NCBI GenBank assembly: GCA_007750655.1
Contig: CP036290.1
Span: forward strand, 868,001 to 932,000
DNA from: Rohdeia mirabilis
Lineage (GTDB): Bacteria > Planctomycetota > UBA1135 > GCA-002686595
Direction: 5' to 3'
Length of the DNA stretch: 64,000 nt
Shown: positions 17,632 to 26,951 of the stretch, piece after piece
How positions within the stretch are numbered: position 1 is the first letter of the stretch
How the letters are laid out: the number at the start of each line of letters is the position of its first letter
The notes under the pieces: model-generated
The model's database searches: none
The model's input: the letters and a program-made list of their open reading frames with translations, nothing else
Told to the model about the DNA's origin: nothing
Position numbers and translations under genes: made by a program

Positions 17632-18498
17632 TCAGTCGTCCGCTTCGACGCCGTCCTCGAGCCAGGTGAACGACGCCACCACCTGGGCCAGGGGACCCGG
17701 ACGCGCGGCCTGCTCGCGTCGGCGGAGTTCGTCGGGGTTCTGCGTCTCGTCCGGATCGTCGTCGTTCACAGGGGCGCCGGGCTCGTCGGGCTCGTCGGGC
17801 TCGTCGGGCTCGTCGAGCGGCTCGAGCACGAGCGGGACGAGGCTCCCCGGTGCCTCGACCTTCGAACCCGTCTGGAGCGCCAGCAGCCAACCCGCTCCGC
17901 TCCGTTCGAACACGTAGACCTCGTGCCGCCAACGGTACCTCGGACCCTGTCCGACCACGCCGCCGTCCATCTCGAAGGCGAAGCCCTCGAGGACGCGCCC
18001 GGCGAGGTCGAGTCGGACCGGCACCAGCTCCGCACCGTTGCCCGCGCGCGACGAGTTCAGGTAGCGCTCGCGGACGGCCTCCGGGTCCTCGCCGAAGCGC
18101 TGCAGCCCGACGAACGAACCCTCGGTCCCGATGCTCCACCAGGCCGACACGGCCCCCTCGGCGGTGGACGATCCGATGTACTGCCACGTGTGCGGGTACT
18201 CGAACGCGAACGCCCCCGGGAGCTCGAGCCGCCGCGTCGGCAGGAGTCGGGCCGAAAGCGTGCGATCGTCCGGCGTCCGGACATCGCTGCCGTCGAGCGG
18301 AACGTCCAGCGCCGTGCCGTCCACGACGACGCGAGCACGCAGGGGCGGCTCGCCGGGGAACGCGAACGGGCGCGTCGTGACCGGACCGACGGTGCTCGGG
18401 GGCGTCTCCTGCGCGAACTCGGATCCGCGGGACGAGCTCCAGGTCGAGGTCCAGGTCGTGGCGGCGAGCAGAAGGGCGACCGGCAGCGAGGTGTTCAT
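17632..18498 (-). CDS. Exported protein of unknown function with DEP repeat tail
   Basis: 288 residues from the ATG at 18498. The N-terminus is a signal peptide (MNTSLPVALLLAATTW, cleavage near SEFAQE). The central 180 residues are predicted mostly beta with several aromatics (AFEYPHTWQYIGSS, EGAVSAWWSIGTEGSFVGLQRF, YRWRHEVYVFERS), which looks like a single secreted domain of unknown type. Near residue 230 an acidic linker of repeated D-E-P triplets precedes a C-terminal helical stretch. I do not recognise the family. It lies upstream of, and on the same strand as, the membrane pair at 15512-17535, separated by 96 bp. Confidence 0.65.
   Translation of the reverse strand: MNTSLPVALLLAATTWTSTWSSSRGSEFAQETPPSTVGPVTTRPFAFPGEPPLRARVVVDGTALDVPLDGSDVRTPDDRTLSARLLPTRRLELPGAFAFEYPHTWQYIGSSTAEGAVSAWWSIGTEGSFVGLQRFGEDPEAVRERYLNSSRAGNGAELVPVRLDLAGRVLEGFAFEMDGGVVGQGPRYRWRHEVYVFERSGAGWLLALQTGSKVEAPGSLVPLVLEPLDEPDEPDEPDEPGAPVNDDDPDETQNPDELRRREQAARPGPLAQVVASFTWLEDGVEADD
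17781..17816. repeat. 9-bp minisatellite encoding the DEP linker
   Basis: Four head-to-tail copies of gctcgtcgg (the last ending ga). Read on the minus strand they encode Asp-Glu-Pro repeats. The copy number can change in steps of three residues without breaking the frame. Confidence 0.85.
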
Positions 18499-18738
18499 TG
18501 CGCTGGGTGGGGTGGGGCGTGCGGTGGAGCGTGCGGTGAGCGCGGCGCCGACGGACGCCGCGGACCGAGGACGCCGCGGTGGTCGGCGTTCTTGGCGAGC
18601 CGTCGCGCCTTCGCACTCCGCCGCGGTCGGCGCCCCCAGCCGCGGCGCGATCCCGCTCCGCCAACGCCAAGGTGGAGCGGCGCGGTACCGTTCGTCCTCC
18701 GCTTCCCGCCAGCTCGTTCCCAACGCCACGACCGCGCC

Positions 18739-19143
18739 ATGACGAAACTCTGCACCGCATCCGCCCTCGTCCTGTCGCTCCTCGTCGCTGCCTGTTCCTG
18801 GATCGCCCCCGCACCGGCGCCTCCCGGCTACAGCGGCCCGATCGCGTCGCCGGCGGCACGGGACCTCTTGGCCGACCTCGTTGGCGCGACCTTCGAGGAC
18901 ACGAGCGGCGCACTCGGCGGCGGAACGATCACCGTCGGACCGTTCGGCGTCGTTCCGAATCCGCTGACCGGCAAAGGCCCCGTCGTCCAGGTCGAAGGTG
19001 CCGCCGGCACGCGTTACCTGCCGATGCTCACCGACGGCGACGTGGCCGACCTGTGGGCGCGCGTGGACGGCTCGCCGCCCGCCGGGTTCGATCTCGCGAC
19101 GAGTGACGCGTACCGGGCGGTTTGGGGGGAGGCCGGCGGGTGA
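18739..19143 (+). CDS. Small lipoprotein of unknown function
   Basis: 134 residues. Classical lipobox: a hydrophobic stretch ending LLVAAC with Cys about 19, followed by Ser-Trp and a Pro/Ala-rich spacer. The mature part (about 110 residues) contains a glycine-rich segment (GALGGGTITVGPFGVV) and an acidic C-terminal helix. It is divergent from the DEP protein gene and converges on the VWA gene, with 7 bp between their stops. Family not recognised. Confidence 0.72.
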   Translation: MTKLCTASALVLSLLVAACSWIAPAPAPPGYSGPIASPAARDLLADLVGATFEDTSGALGGGTITVGPFGVVPNPLTGKGPVVQVEGAAGTRYLPMLTDGDVADLWARVDGSPPAGFDLATSDAYRAVWGEAGG

Positions 19144-19150
19144 CGGACGC

Positions 19151-20344
19151 TCAGCCCTCGCCCATGGACCGCATCGACGTGATCCCGTTCTCGGCGGCCC
19201 ACGCGTGCACGTCGCCGCGGCGCAGGGCGGTCGCCATGAGGTCGGGAAAGGCGTCCGGCGTACAGCCGAAGACAGGGCAGCCGAGTCCGGCGAAGCGGCT
19301 GGCCATGTTGGGGTCGTAGTACGGAGCTCCGTCGTCGGACAGAGCGAGCAGCACGACGAGGTTGACCCCACTGGCGACGAGTTCGGCCGCCAGGGCGACG
19401 CAGGCTTCCGCGTCGCCGCCTTCGCACAGATCCGTGACGAGCACCAGGTGCGTCTTGCGAGGCCGCGTGATCGTGCCGCTCACATAGGCCAGCGCGCCCG
19501 CGATGTCCGTGCCGCCTCCCAACTGAACGCCGAAGAGCGCCTGAACCGGGTCGCTCAGGTCGTCGGTGAGGTCCACGACCGCGGTGTCGAAGCAGATCAA
19601 ACGCGTCGCCACGGTCGGGAGCGACGCCAGAACGGCTGCGAAGATCGAGGCGTACACGACCGACGTCGCCATCGATCCGGACTGGTCGATGCACAGGACG
19701 ATCTCGTCCAAGTCGGCCAATGTGCGAGCTCGGCGTGCGTGACCGACCAGGCGCTCGGGAACGATCGTTCGGTGTTCGGGCAGCCAGGTGTGGAGATTGC
19801 GCGTGATCGTGCGCGGCCAGTCGATGTCGGCTGGCCGCGGTCGCGTCGTTCGCCGAGTTCGATCGAGAGCGCCACGAACGGCTTCCGCAGTGCGTCGCTC
19901 GAGCCTCTGCATGAGCTCGTCCACCACCTTCTGAACGACCGAGCGCGCGGTCGCGAGGGTCTCCTCGGGCATGGCGGAGCGCAGCGCGATCAGGTCGGCC
20001 ACCAGATGCACGTCGGCCTCGAGCGACGCCATGAGCTCCGGCTCGAGCAGCATCTGGCGCAGGCCGAGTCGCTCCATCGCGTCTCTTTGGACGAGCTGTA
20101 CCACTCGCGACGGGAAGAACTCTCGGATGTCGCCGAGCCAACGCGCGACGTTCGGCGCCGATGCGCCCAGGCCGCCGCGGCGTCGTCCTCCCCCCGTTCC
20201 GCCGCTACCGGGCTGGTACAGCGCGGACAGGGCGCGATCGAGTCGCGAGTCGCGTTCGCCCAGGTCCGAGCGGCAGTTCTCGGACTCGCCCTCGCCGAGG
20301 ATCAGTCGCCAGCGGCGCCGGCGTTCGGTCTCGTCCATGCTCAT
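19151..20344 (-). CDS. VWA-domain protein of the MoxR/SWIM operon
   Basis: 397 residues. The C-terminal half is a von Willebrand A domain with a complete metal-ion-dependent adhesion site: D220-x-S222-x-S224 (IDQSGSM), T279 in GGGTD and D305 in VTDLCEGG. The N-terminal 200 residues are helical and charged and start with a short Gly-rich linker; such a domain precedes the VWA in many MoxR partners. The start ATG at 20344 overlaps the stop of the DUF5682 gene (ATGA). By analogy with RavA-ViaA and other MoxR-VWA pairs, it is probably the metal-dependent adaptor or substrate-binding partner of the AAA ATPase encoded two genes upstream. Last gene of a five-gene operon. Confidence 0.9.
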   Translation of the reverse strand: MSMDETERRRRWRLILGEGESENCRSDLGERDSRLDRALSALYQPGSGGTGGGRRRGGLGASAPNVARWLGDIREFFPSRVVQLVQRDAMERLGLRQMLLEPELMASLEADVHLVADLIALRSAMPEETLATARSVVQKVVDELMQRLERRTAEAVRGALDRTRRTTRPRPADIDWPRTITRNLHTWLPEHRTIVPERLVGHARRARTLADLDEIVLCIDQSGSMATSVVYASIFAAVLASLPTVATRLICFDTAVVDLTDDLSDPVQALFGVQLGGGTDIAGALAYVSGTITRPRKTHLVLVTDLCEGGDAEACVALAAELVASGVNLVVLLALSDDGAPYYDPNMASRFAGLGCPVFGCTPDAFPDLMATALRRGDVHAWAAENGITSMRSMGEG

Positions 20345-22701
20345 CGGGTCTCTCCGAGCTCCTCGAGGTCCAGCCCGAGAAGTACCGCCAGGCCGGGAAG
20401 TGCCGCCTCGAACGCGGCCGTCGTCGTCGTCGTGGGCACGTCGGCTCCGCGCGCGCGGTTCGGGTTCGTCACGGCACGGAAGAGCTGTCTGCGCTCGGCA
20501 GCTTCGAAGTCGGCGAAGGTGCGGCGTAGGACCGGCAGCAAGCCGTCGAACACTTCCGCGTCGTGTCGTGCCACCCAAGCACCGAGTCGTTCGAGGACGG
20601 CGTCGTCGTGGAGCAGCACTTGGACGTCGCCGAGAAAGAACCCCTCGAGCCACGCCGCCGCGTCGTTGGGGTCGCTCGTCGTCGAGAGCGCGCGTCCGAG
20701 TGCGTTGCCGACGCGCGTTCCGTCCCAGTGGCCGTCGTCGGCCAGTCGCCGGGTGGCCACGCCCATCGTGAACGGCGCCGACAGTGGTTGCTCGGCGATC
20801 TCGGACAGCGTCGAGCGCCAGCGTTCGAGCAGGTCCTCCAGCTCGAGCTTCCGCAACGCGCCGTCGAACGCGGCCATCTCGTTGCCGGCCCGTGCGGCAC
20901 TGTCGTGGTCGATCCCGCGGACGGCGTGGGGGAGCCCGGCCGTGACGAGGGCGGCCAGTGACTCGAGCAACGTGCGCAGTGCCTCGAGGTCCACACCGCG
21001 CGACGAGCCGTAGCGCAACGTGTCTCCCAGTGGACCGATTGCCGCCATCGTGCTCACCACGTCGGAGGAATCCGCTGCGAGCCACTGCAGCTTCTTGATC
21101 GCCTCGCGCGCCGCGACGGCGAGGTCGGCGCAGAGGGCGCGGTCCACGAGCTCGGCCAGGTCGCCGAGTCGGTGTTCCTGGTTGGCCGAGTCACAGGCTG
21201 CGGCCTGTGCTGCCGTCTCGATCGTCGTTCCGAAGCGCAGAGCCTCGGCCAATGCCACTTCGAGTTCGGGGCGCCACTGCAGCCGCCACCGCTCGCGATA
21301 GGTGCCGCGTCCGGCCTCGCGCTCGAGGAGCACCGGCCAATCGAGTCGGAGGAGGAGGAGGCGGTGGAAGAGCACCGACTTCGCTCGACCGGCATCGGTC
21401 CGCAGGTCGAGGGCGATGTCGCGCGGCAGTTCCTCACGGACCAGGCGGAGGCGCCGTGCGATGCGCTCCAGGTCGGCAGCGAGCGGCTGGCGCGGCACAC
21501 GTTCGTCGATCTCTCCCAGGGACTCGCCGAGGATCAGCCGCCGCTCGACGACCCGCAGCGGTATCGGGTCGCCGTGGCACATCGCGCCGAGACAGGCGTC
21601 ACGCACCTCCTCGAGGCCGGGTCGAGCGTGTCCGCGCAGCGTGGCCAACGTGCGCGCGAGTCCGGTCGCGTCGATGGCGGAAGCGGTCGATGCACCGAGA
21701 CCTTCGTCGCGCAGGACCGAGGCGGCGCGCGCCATCCAGACGGCGAGCGCCGCATCGCCCGACGTCGAGTCCTTGCGTCGCTGCCAGAGGTGGCGGTACC
21801 AGGCCGGGCTGCGCACGCCCGCGCCGTAGCCCGACCGCAGTGCGAGACGTTGATCGGTCCACGGGACCCAGGTGACCTCGATCCTGCTCGGGCGCCGGCC
21901 CTTCAGCGTCGCGCGATCGGAGGTCGCCGTGGTGCCGTCCGTCAGCGCAGGAGCGTGCCAGGCGCCGACGACGACCGCGACCGGACCTTCGGTCGAGCGC
22001 AGCGCATCGCGGATGGCTTGGCGCATGTGGGCTTCACGGAGTTGCTCGAAGTGCCGCGTGCGGCCGCTCTCCGACTCGTCGGTGGGATCGAGGGGGCCGA
22101 GATCACGGTCCAGCGACTCGCGCAGTGTTCCCATGGCCAGAGCGATCGCGGCGAACACCTCGGGCGGGTTCTCCGCGCGCTCGACGACCGCGTCCCACCA
22201 GGCTTCACCGTCGGTTCGACCCGCCAACGCAGCCAGGTGGTCGAGTGGGTCCGCAGCGACCAGACGGCGCTCGTCCACCACATCCTCGTCGCCATCCTGG
22301 TCGGAGGAGTCTTCACCCGTCGACTCCTCGTCGGGCACGGCGGCCCGCGCCGCATCGGCCTCCTCGCGCGTCAATCGTTCCTTGAACGCGATGCCGCACG
22401 GAAGGTCGATCGCCGCGACGTCCGCACCGTTCGCCGCGGCCCAACGCAGTGCCTGCCATTCGGGCGACCACTCGGCGAACGGGTAGAAGCGAGCGAGGTC
22501 CGGTCGCTTCGCATCGTGGGCGAGCAGCGCGACCGGCGGAACCATGCCCGGTGCCGCGGCGTACTCGAGCGCTGGCTCCACATCGGCCGGCAACTCGACG
22601 AGGACGGCCGTGGGACGCAGTCGCTCGAGTGCGTTCAACAGGCTGGCCGAGGAGCCAGGACCGTGGTGCCGGATCCCGAAGACGTGGACGCGATCGTCCA
22701 T
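20341..22701 (-). CDS. DUF5682 protein, TraB/EreA-like motifs
   Basis: 786 residues. The N-terminal 260 residues carry motifs typical of DUF5682: RHHGPGSS at 11-18, AVLVELPAD at about 32-40 and VVVGAWHAPAL at 244-253. A His-Gly pair near the start, an E-L-P and a late G-x-x-H recall the TraB/TIKI/EreA hydrolase-like superfamily, so a metal-dependent hydrolase-type core is possible (inference). The remaining 500 residues are helical, with an acidic insert (about 123-145) and no recognised domain. No membrane segment or signal. It starts 4 bp after the AAA gene stop and its own stop overlaps the VWA start. Function unknown; conserved operon context is the best clue. Confidence 0.85.
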   Translation of the reverse strand: MDDRVHVFGIRHHGPGSSASLLNALERLRPTAVLVELPADVEPALEYAAAPGMVPPVALLAHDAKRPDLARFYPFAEWSPEWQALRWAAANGADVAAIDLPCGIAFKERLTREEADAARAAVPDEESTGEDSSDQDGDEDVVDERRLVAADPLDHLAALAGRTDGEAWWDAVVERAENPPEVFAAIALAMGTLRESLDRDLGPLDPTDESESGRTRHFEQLREAHMRQAIRDALRSTEGPVAVVVGAWHAPALTDGTTATSDRATLKGRRPSRIEVTWVPWTDQRLALRSGYGAGVRSPAWYRHLWQRRKDSTSGDAALAVWMARAASVLRDEGLGASTASAIDATGLARTLATLRGHARPGLEEVRDACLGAMCHGDPIPLRVVERRLILGESLGEIDERVPRQPLAADLERIARRLRLVREELPRDIALDLRTDAGRAKSVLFHRLLLLRLDWPVLLEREAGRGTYRERWRLQWRPELEVALAEALRFGTTIETAAQAAACDSANQEHRLGDLAELVDRALCADLAVAAREAIKKLQWLAADSSDVVSTMAAIGPLGDTLRYGSSRGVDLEALRTLLESLAALVTAGLPHAVRGIDHDSAARAGNEMAAFDGALRKLELEDLLERWRSTLSEIAEQPLSAPFTMGVATRRLADDGHWDGTRVGNALGRALSTTSDPNDAAAWLEGFFLGDVQVLLHDDAVLERLGAWVARHDAEVFDGLLPVLRRTFADFEAAERRQLFRAVTNPNRARGADVPTTTTTAAFEAALPGLAVLLGLDLEELGETR

Positions 22702-22705
22702 CGGG

Positions 22706-23785
22706 TCACATCACCTCGCGCACGGCTGCGTACAGGTCCGCCCAGTCCTTCCGCTTGCGCACCACCGTCTCGAGGTACTCGTCGAGAACGACGCGGTCCG
22801 CCATCGGATCCTTGACGATCGCTCCGACCATGTTGGCGGACAGGGTGTGGGCGTCGATCGCTCCCGATCCGAAGTAGCCGGCCTCGCTCCAGGCGCCGAG
22901 CATGACGGAGATGGCTTCCGCCGTGGAGAGGTTGCCGCTCGGGGACTTGAGTTTGGTCGCACCGTCGGCGGTAGCGCCCTCGCGCAGTTCGCGGAAGATC
23001 GTCACCAGCCGCGCGATCTCCGCCTCGGCGCGGGGAACCTCGGGGAGCTGGAGTGCAGTGCCGATCTCGCCCACGCGCTTCGTGACGATGGCCGCTTCTT
23101 CCTCGATGGTCGCGGGCAACGGAAGAACCACCACGTTGAAGCGACGCTTGAGTGCGGACGAGAGTTCGTTCACACCCTTGTCACGCGTGTTGGCGGTGGC
23201 GATCACGTTGAAGCCGCGGACGGCGTGCACCGCCATCTCGAGTTCGGGGATCGGCAGTAGCTTCTCCGACAGGATCGTGATCAGCGTGTCCTGGACGTCC
23301 GAGCCCATGCGCGTGAGCTCCTCGAGGCGCACGATGGAACCGTCCTGCATGCCGCGCATCAACGGCGTCGGCACGAGAGCGTCCTTCGAAGGCCCCTTCG
23401 CCAGCAGCACGGCGTAGTTCCAGGAGTAGCGCAGTTGCTGCTCGTCGGTGCCCGCGGTGCACTGCACGAGTCGCGTGGAGTCACCCGCGATCGCGGCCGC
23501 GAGATGCTCGGAGAGCCACGACTTGGCGGTACCCGGAACGCCCAGCAGCAGGAGTGCGCGATCCGTCACCAAGGTGGCGACCGCCGTCTCGATCAGGCGT
23601 CTGTTGCCGATGTACTTGGGGCTGATCTCGGTTCCGTCGGCGAGGGAACCACCCATCAGGTAGTCGCACACCGCCTGGGGCGAGAGCGCCCAACCAGCGG
23701 GACGCGGGCGGTCGTCGGTCGCGACGAGGGCCTTCAGTTCAGCGGCGAAGAGGACCTCGGCCGGCTGGCGGAGTTGCGTGCTCAT
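22706..23785 (-). CDS. MoxR-type AAA+ ATPase
   Basis: 359 residues from the ATG at 23785, which overlaps the stop of the DUF5691 gene (ATGA). Walker A GVPGTAKS (82-89), Walker B region IVRLEELTR (151-159), sensor 1 Asn in TANTRD (199) and an arginine-finger candidate in ALKRRF (214-215) are all visible. The Walker B carries L-E-E rather than the usual D-E, a small but noticeable deviation. The family acts as chaperone-like ATPase rings that remodel protein or cofactor complexes with VWA-domain partners; its VWA partner is encoded two genes downstream. Cytosolic. Confidence 0.92.
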   Translation of the reverse strand: MSTQLRQPAEVLFAAELKALVATDDRPRPAGWALSPQAVCDYLMGGSLADGTEISPKYIGNRRLIETAVATLVTDRALLLLGVPGTAKSWLSEHLAAAIAGDSTRLVQCTAGTDEQQLRYSWNYAVLLAKGPSKDALVPTPLMRGMQDGSIVRLEELTRMGSDVQDTLITILSEKLLPIPELEMAVHAVRGFNVIATANTRDKGVNELSSALKRRFNVVVLPLPATIEEEAAIVTKRVGEIGTALQLPEVPRAEAEIARLVTIFRELREGATADGATKLKSPSGNLSTAEAISVMLGAWSEAGYFGSGAIDAHTLSANMVGAIVKDPMADRVVLDEYLETVVRKRKDWADLYAAVREVM

Positions 23786-25395
23786 CGAGAGGGGGCGGAA
23801 GGGGCTGGGAGGTCGGTACCGGGATCGGTTTCGATGGCCTCGAGCAGAGCGAGGCGCTCGAGCGCGGAGTTGCGCAGGTCGACGGGGAGGCGGGAGAGGC
23901 GCGCGCGCAGGGCGGCGCGATCCTCGGTGGGGACCAGGAGGGCGATGCTGGCCAGCAGCTCGCCGAACAGCCGCGGGACGTCTTGCTCGCGATCCTGCGC
24001 CGCCGCATCGAGTGCGTCGCTCAGGGCGCGCGAATCGACCAGTGCACGTACGAACCGAAGGTCGTCGGCGGCGCCCGGGAGCTGTCCGAGCACTTCCGTC
24101 AGCAGGAGCGCATCGGGAAGACCGTCGAGCCGCGACGGGTCGAGAAGGCGTCGCAGGAGTTGCGAGTCGAAGAGAGCACTGTCGCGACGGCCGACGGCGA
24201 GAGCCAGCACGAGGTCGCGGCGTGCCAGCGGCAGGACATCGTCGAGGCTCTTCCCCTCCGCGCCGTCGTCGTGCCTGTGCGAGGGCCAGAGCGAGTCGAG
24301 CGCGAGCAACAGAGTCTGCAGGACGGGATCCGGTCGAGCCGCCCGCGCCAGTTCGAACGGATCGCGCTCGAGCCGCGCGCAGAGGAGGTCGAACGGAACG
24401 CACATGAAGGTCGACAGGGCCCAGGTGACCCGCTGCCCCACCGTGCTCAGGCGCTCGGGGCATCGCAATCGCAGGCTCTTCCGTCCGAGCGACGGCGTTC
24501 CGCGCACGGGTTCGATGCGGGCGACGAGGTCGTCGACCATCTCCGAGTTGCGCGCGGTGCCGGGTATCTGCGCGAGCAGTTCCAGAGCCGCGTCTCTGAC
24601 CTTGCTCGAGCGGTCGGTCGCGAGCGACTCGAGGAACGCGGCATCGTCGGGTCCGAGCCCCGATCGCAGGGCACGCACCAACCGTTCCCGTGTCGCGGCC
24701 GGCTCGCTCGACAAGCCGCGAGCCAGGCGGAGTCGCGCGCCGGCCGAGTCTCGCCGACGCTCCGCGGCGAGTCTCTCCGCGCGTTCGGCCGGACCGAGCA
24801 TGGACCACAGAGGATCGTCGCCGTCGAGGTCCGCGTCGTCCGCGGCAGGCGTCGACCGGTCGCCGTGGCTCGTGCGCCGAACGCTCGTGCGATCCAGCCA
24901 GGCCGCGACCAGAGGATCTGCCCGTGCGAAGTCGTGACCGAAGAGTCCATCCAGGTCGTGCAGGTCGAACGGATGGAGCGAGCGGCCCGTTCGGTCCAGC
25001 GCACGCCAGATGGCTCCCACCAGCGCCGCGTCGGCACCACGTTCGCACGCTCGGCGCAGGAGACGGCGTGCTCGTGGTCCGAGCGGAGGATGGTGCGGCG
25101 CCGGGAGCGGAGCGCCCACCCGTAGCTCGGGTGCGGCAGCGCGCGTGAATCGTTTCACCTGGGCGGTGAGCGCGAGCGCCGCTGGCATCCAGCGCTCGGA
25201 AGCTGCGCCCAGTGCGCGAGCAAGGTCCACGGGCGGCTCGAGCGGAGCGCGCTCGGTGCCGAGCGTCAGCGTTCGCGTCCAGGCACCGGCGTCGGGAAGC
25301 AGTCGACCCCCGCGCCCCGAAGGCACTCGCTCCTCGTCGATCTCCTTCTTCGGGGCGCGATCCTCGGCGGTCCCTTCGCCGCGCGCTGCGGTCAC
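23782..25395 (-). CDS. DUF5691 protein with HEAT-like repeats
   Basis: 537 residues if translation begins at the GTG at 25395, which overlaps the SWIM gene stop (GTGA); the frame continues upstream inside the SWIM gene but that part is an Arg-rich shadow. The N-terminal region (LPAPHHPPLGPRARRLLRRA, HPFDLHDLDGLFGHDF) matches what I know of DUF5691 proteins, which accompany SWIM, MoxR and DUF5682 genes. The middle part contains HEAT-like helical repeats (for example TDRSSKVRDAALELLAQIP), suggesting a protein-binding scaffold. No catalytic motif. Its stop overlaps the AAA start, so the stoichiometry is probably linked. Confidence 0.82.
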   Translation of the reverse strand: MTAARGEGTAEDRAPKKEIDEERVPSGRGGRLLPDAGAWTRTLTLGTERAPLEPPVDLARALGAASERWMPAALALTAQVKRFTRAAAPELRVGAPLPAPHHPPLGPRARRLLRRACERGADAALVGAIWRALDRTGRSLHPFDLHDLDGLFGHDFARADPLVAAWLDRTSVRRTSHGDRSTPAADDADLDGDDPLWSMLGPAERAERLAAERRRDSAGARLRLARGLSSEPAATRERLVRALRSGLGPDDAAFLESLATDRSSKVRDAALELLAQIPGTARNSEMVDDLVARIEPVRGTPSLGRKSLRLRCPERLSTVGQRVTWALSTFMCVPFDLLCARLERDPFELARAARPDPVLQTLLLALDSLWPSHRHDDGAEGKSLDDVLPLARRDLVLALAVGRRDSALFDSQLLRRLLDPSRLDGLPDALLLTEVLGQLPGAADDLRFVRALVDSRALSDALDAAAQDREQDVPRLFGELLASIALLVPTEDRAALRARLSRLPVDLRNSALERLALLEAIETDPGTDLPAPSAPSR

Positions 25396-26861
25396 GGTCG
25401 GCTCCAGCGTCCGAGGTGGGTCTCCGCGAGGCACAGCTCGAACTGCTGGCCGTCCCACAGTCCGAAGGCGCGCTCGAGCGGTACGCCTTCGAGCGGACGA
25501 AGGCTTCGGTCGGCAGCATCGGTCGCCAACGGAACGGCTGTGCCGTCTGCTCGGTCGCGCAACCAGTGCGAACCGTCCGCCAGGCTCTGGGTCAGCTCCA
25601 CGTCGGCGACACGGACGGGGACGTAGTCGAGCCACGGCAGTCGAGCGAACGTCGAGTCACAGCGCTCGAGTGCGGCCTCGAGTCCCTGATCGCCGAGGGC
25701 CGCTCGGAGGTCGGGGGCTGCATCGATCGGCTGTAGGCCAGCGGAGGTGGCCACCGCGCGCAACGGGACCGCCGAAGGGTGGAAGAGCAGCTCGCCCTCG
25801 AACACGTCGCCCGTGGTGTACGGACTCGTCGTCGCGCCACCCGCGGCGACCGGAACGTAGTCGACGATCACGGCTACTCGTGGCTCCGCGGTGCCGGGTC
25901 GGTGGGAGACGATCCACGTCTCGAAGCGTCGAAGTCGGTCGGCCTGAACCTCGTCGCGAACGGCGAGTACGCTCCACACGCCCGCGATGCGCTCGGTCGA
26001 CGGGTCCGCTTCCAACTCGTCGCGTGTGGTGGTCCAGCCCAGCGCGCGTCTGGCATCCGCTCGAAGGGCGTCGTCGAGGAGATCGCGCCGTCGGTAGCTC
26101 TGCACGAGGAGGTGGAACTCCCCCAGAGCGGTGGCCAAGGTGGCGAGGCGCCGTTCCGACGGCATCGAGGACAGTTGGCTGGCGAGGGACTCGATACGCA
26201 CGGCGAGACCCTGGGCCTTGGCGTCGTTCAGCCGCCGCGCGATGACCCGCAAGCCGTCTCCAGGCTGCGCAGCGAGCCTCGCGAGTCCGGACCGCAGTTG
26301 GTCGTCGAGCCAGCGGTCGAACTCCACGAGGCCGGCGTCGATCGACTCTTCCCGCGCGCGTCGATTGCGCTCGCGCGACGCCTTCGAGCGCTCCTGCGAC
26401 GCGGGGCCCGACTTCTCGTCGGAGGCCGTCGCGGCGGCGGTCGCGGCACGGATCGATACGCGGGGTGCGTTCGCCTTCGAACCCGCGCCGTCGGGGTCGT
26501 CGTCGGGCGCAGCCGCCTTGGGGCGCCGCCGCGACAGCCAGTCGAGGATCCACTGCGGATGCTCGCCGCCAGGGCTGAACAGCTCCGGGCTCTCGGCGGC
26601 CAGCCAGCCCAGCGCGAGGACATGCTTGCACGGGAACTTCCGACTCGGGCAGGTGCACTTGTAGCCCTGGTCGGAGGCAGCGAGAACCGTCAGGTAGGGT
26701 GTCGATCCCGAGCCTTGGTGCTGCGACCACAGGAACTCGTCGTCGTGTGCGAGCAGCGGCCACTTCGCCGGCTTCAGCAACTTGCGTGCGGCCGTGAGCG
26801 ACGACTGGTCGGGTGCCAGGCGTTCGAGGTCCTCGAGCGCGAACTGCGGTACGGCACCCAT
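25392..26861 (-). CDS. SWIM zinc-finger protein, first gene of the five-gene operon
   Basis: 489 residues. A SWIM zinc finger lies near the N-terminus: C69-x-C71-x6-C78-x-H80 (YKCTCPSRKFPCKHVLAL). Family members typically use this finger for DNA or protein binding. It is followed by a charged, low-complexity stretch (about 110-160) and a long helical C-terminal part without known motifs. It is the most upstream gene of the operon. The next gene upstream on the same strand starts at 29278, 114 bp separating the SWIM start from the unrelated isomerase at 26952; promoter elements are therefore expected in 26862-26951, where I saw no clear hexamers. Confidence 0.87.
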   Translation of the reverse strand: MGAVPQFALEDLERLAPDQSSLTAARKLLKPAKWPLLAHDDEFLWSQHQGSGSTPYLTVLAASDQGYKCTCPSRKFPCKHVLALGWLAAESPELFSPGGEHPQWILDWLSRRRPKAAAPDDDPDGAGSKANAPRVSIRAATAAATASDEKSGPASQERSKASRERNRRAREESIDAGLVEFDRWLDDQLRSGLARLAAQPGDGLRVIARRLNDAKAQGLAVRIESLASQLSSMPSERRLATLATALGEFHLLVQSYRRRDLLDDALRADARRALGWTTTRDELEADPSTERIAGVWSVLAVRDEVQADRLRRFETWIVSHRPGTAEPRVAVIVDYVPVAAGGATTSPYTTGDVFEGELLFHPSAVPLRAVATSAGLQPIDAAPDLRAALGDQGLEAALERCDSTFARLPWLDYVPVRVADVELTQSLADGSHWLRDRADGTAVPLATDAADRSLRPLEGVPLERAFGLWDGQQFELCLAETHLGRWSRP

Positions 26862-26951
26862 GCGCGAGCAGTGTAGCGAACGCGTGCGAGGCGACTGCCG
26901 CCGCCGCAGAGGCCTGCTCCAGCTGCCGCCCAGGCCCGCCCCCGCCGCCGC

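Noticed and set aside
17781-17816. CRISPR-like repeat
   Set aside because: Units are 9 bp, directly adjacent and in frame with a coding region, with no spacers.
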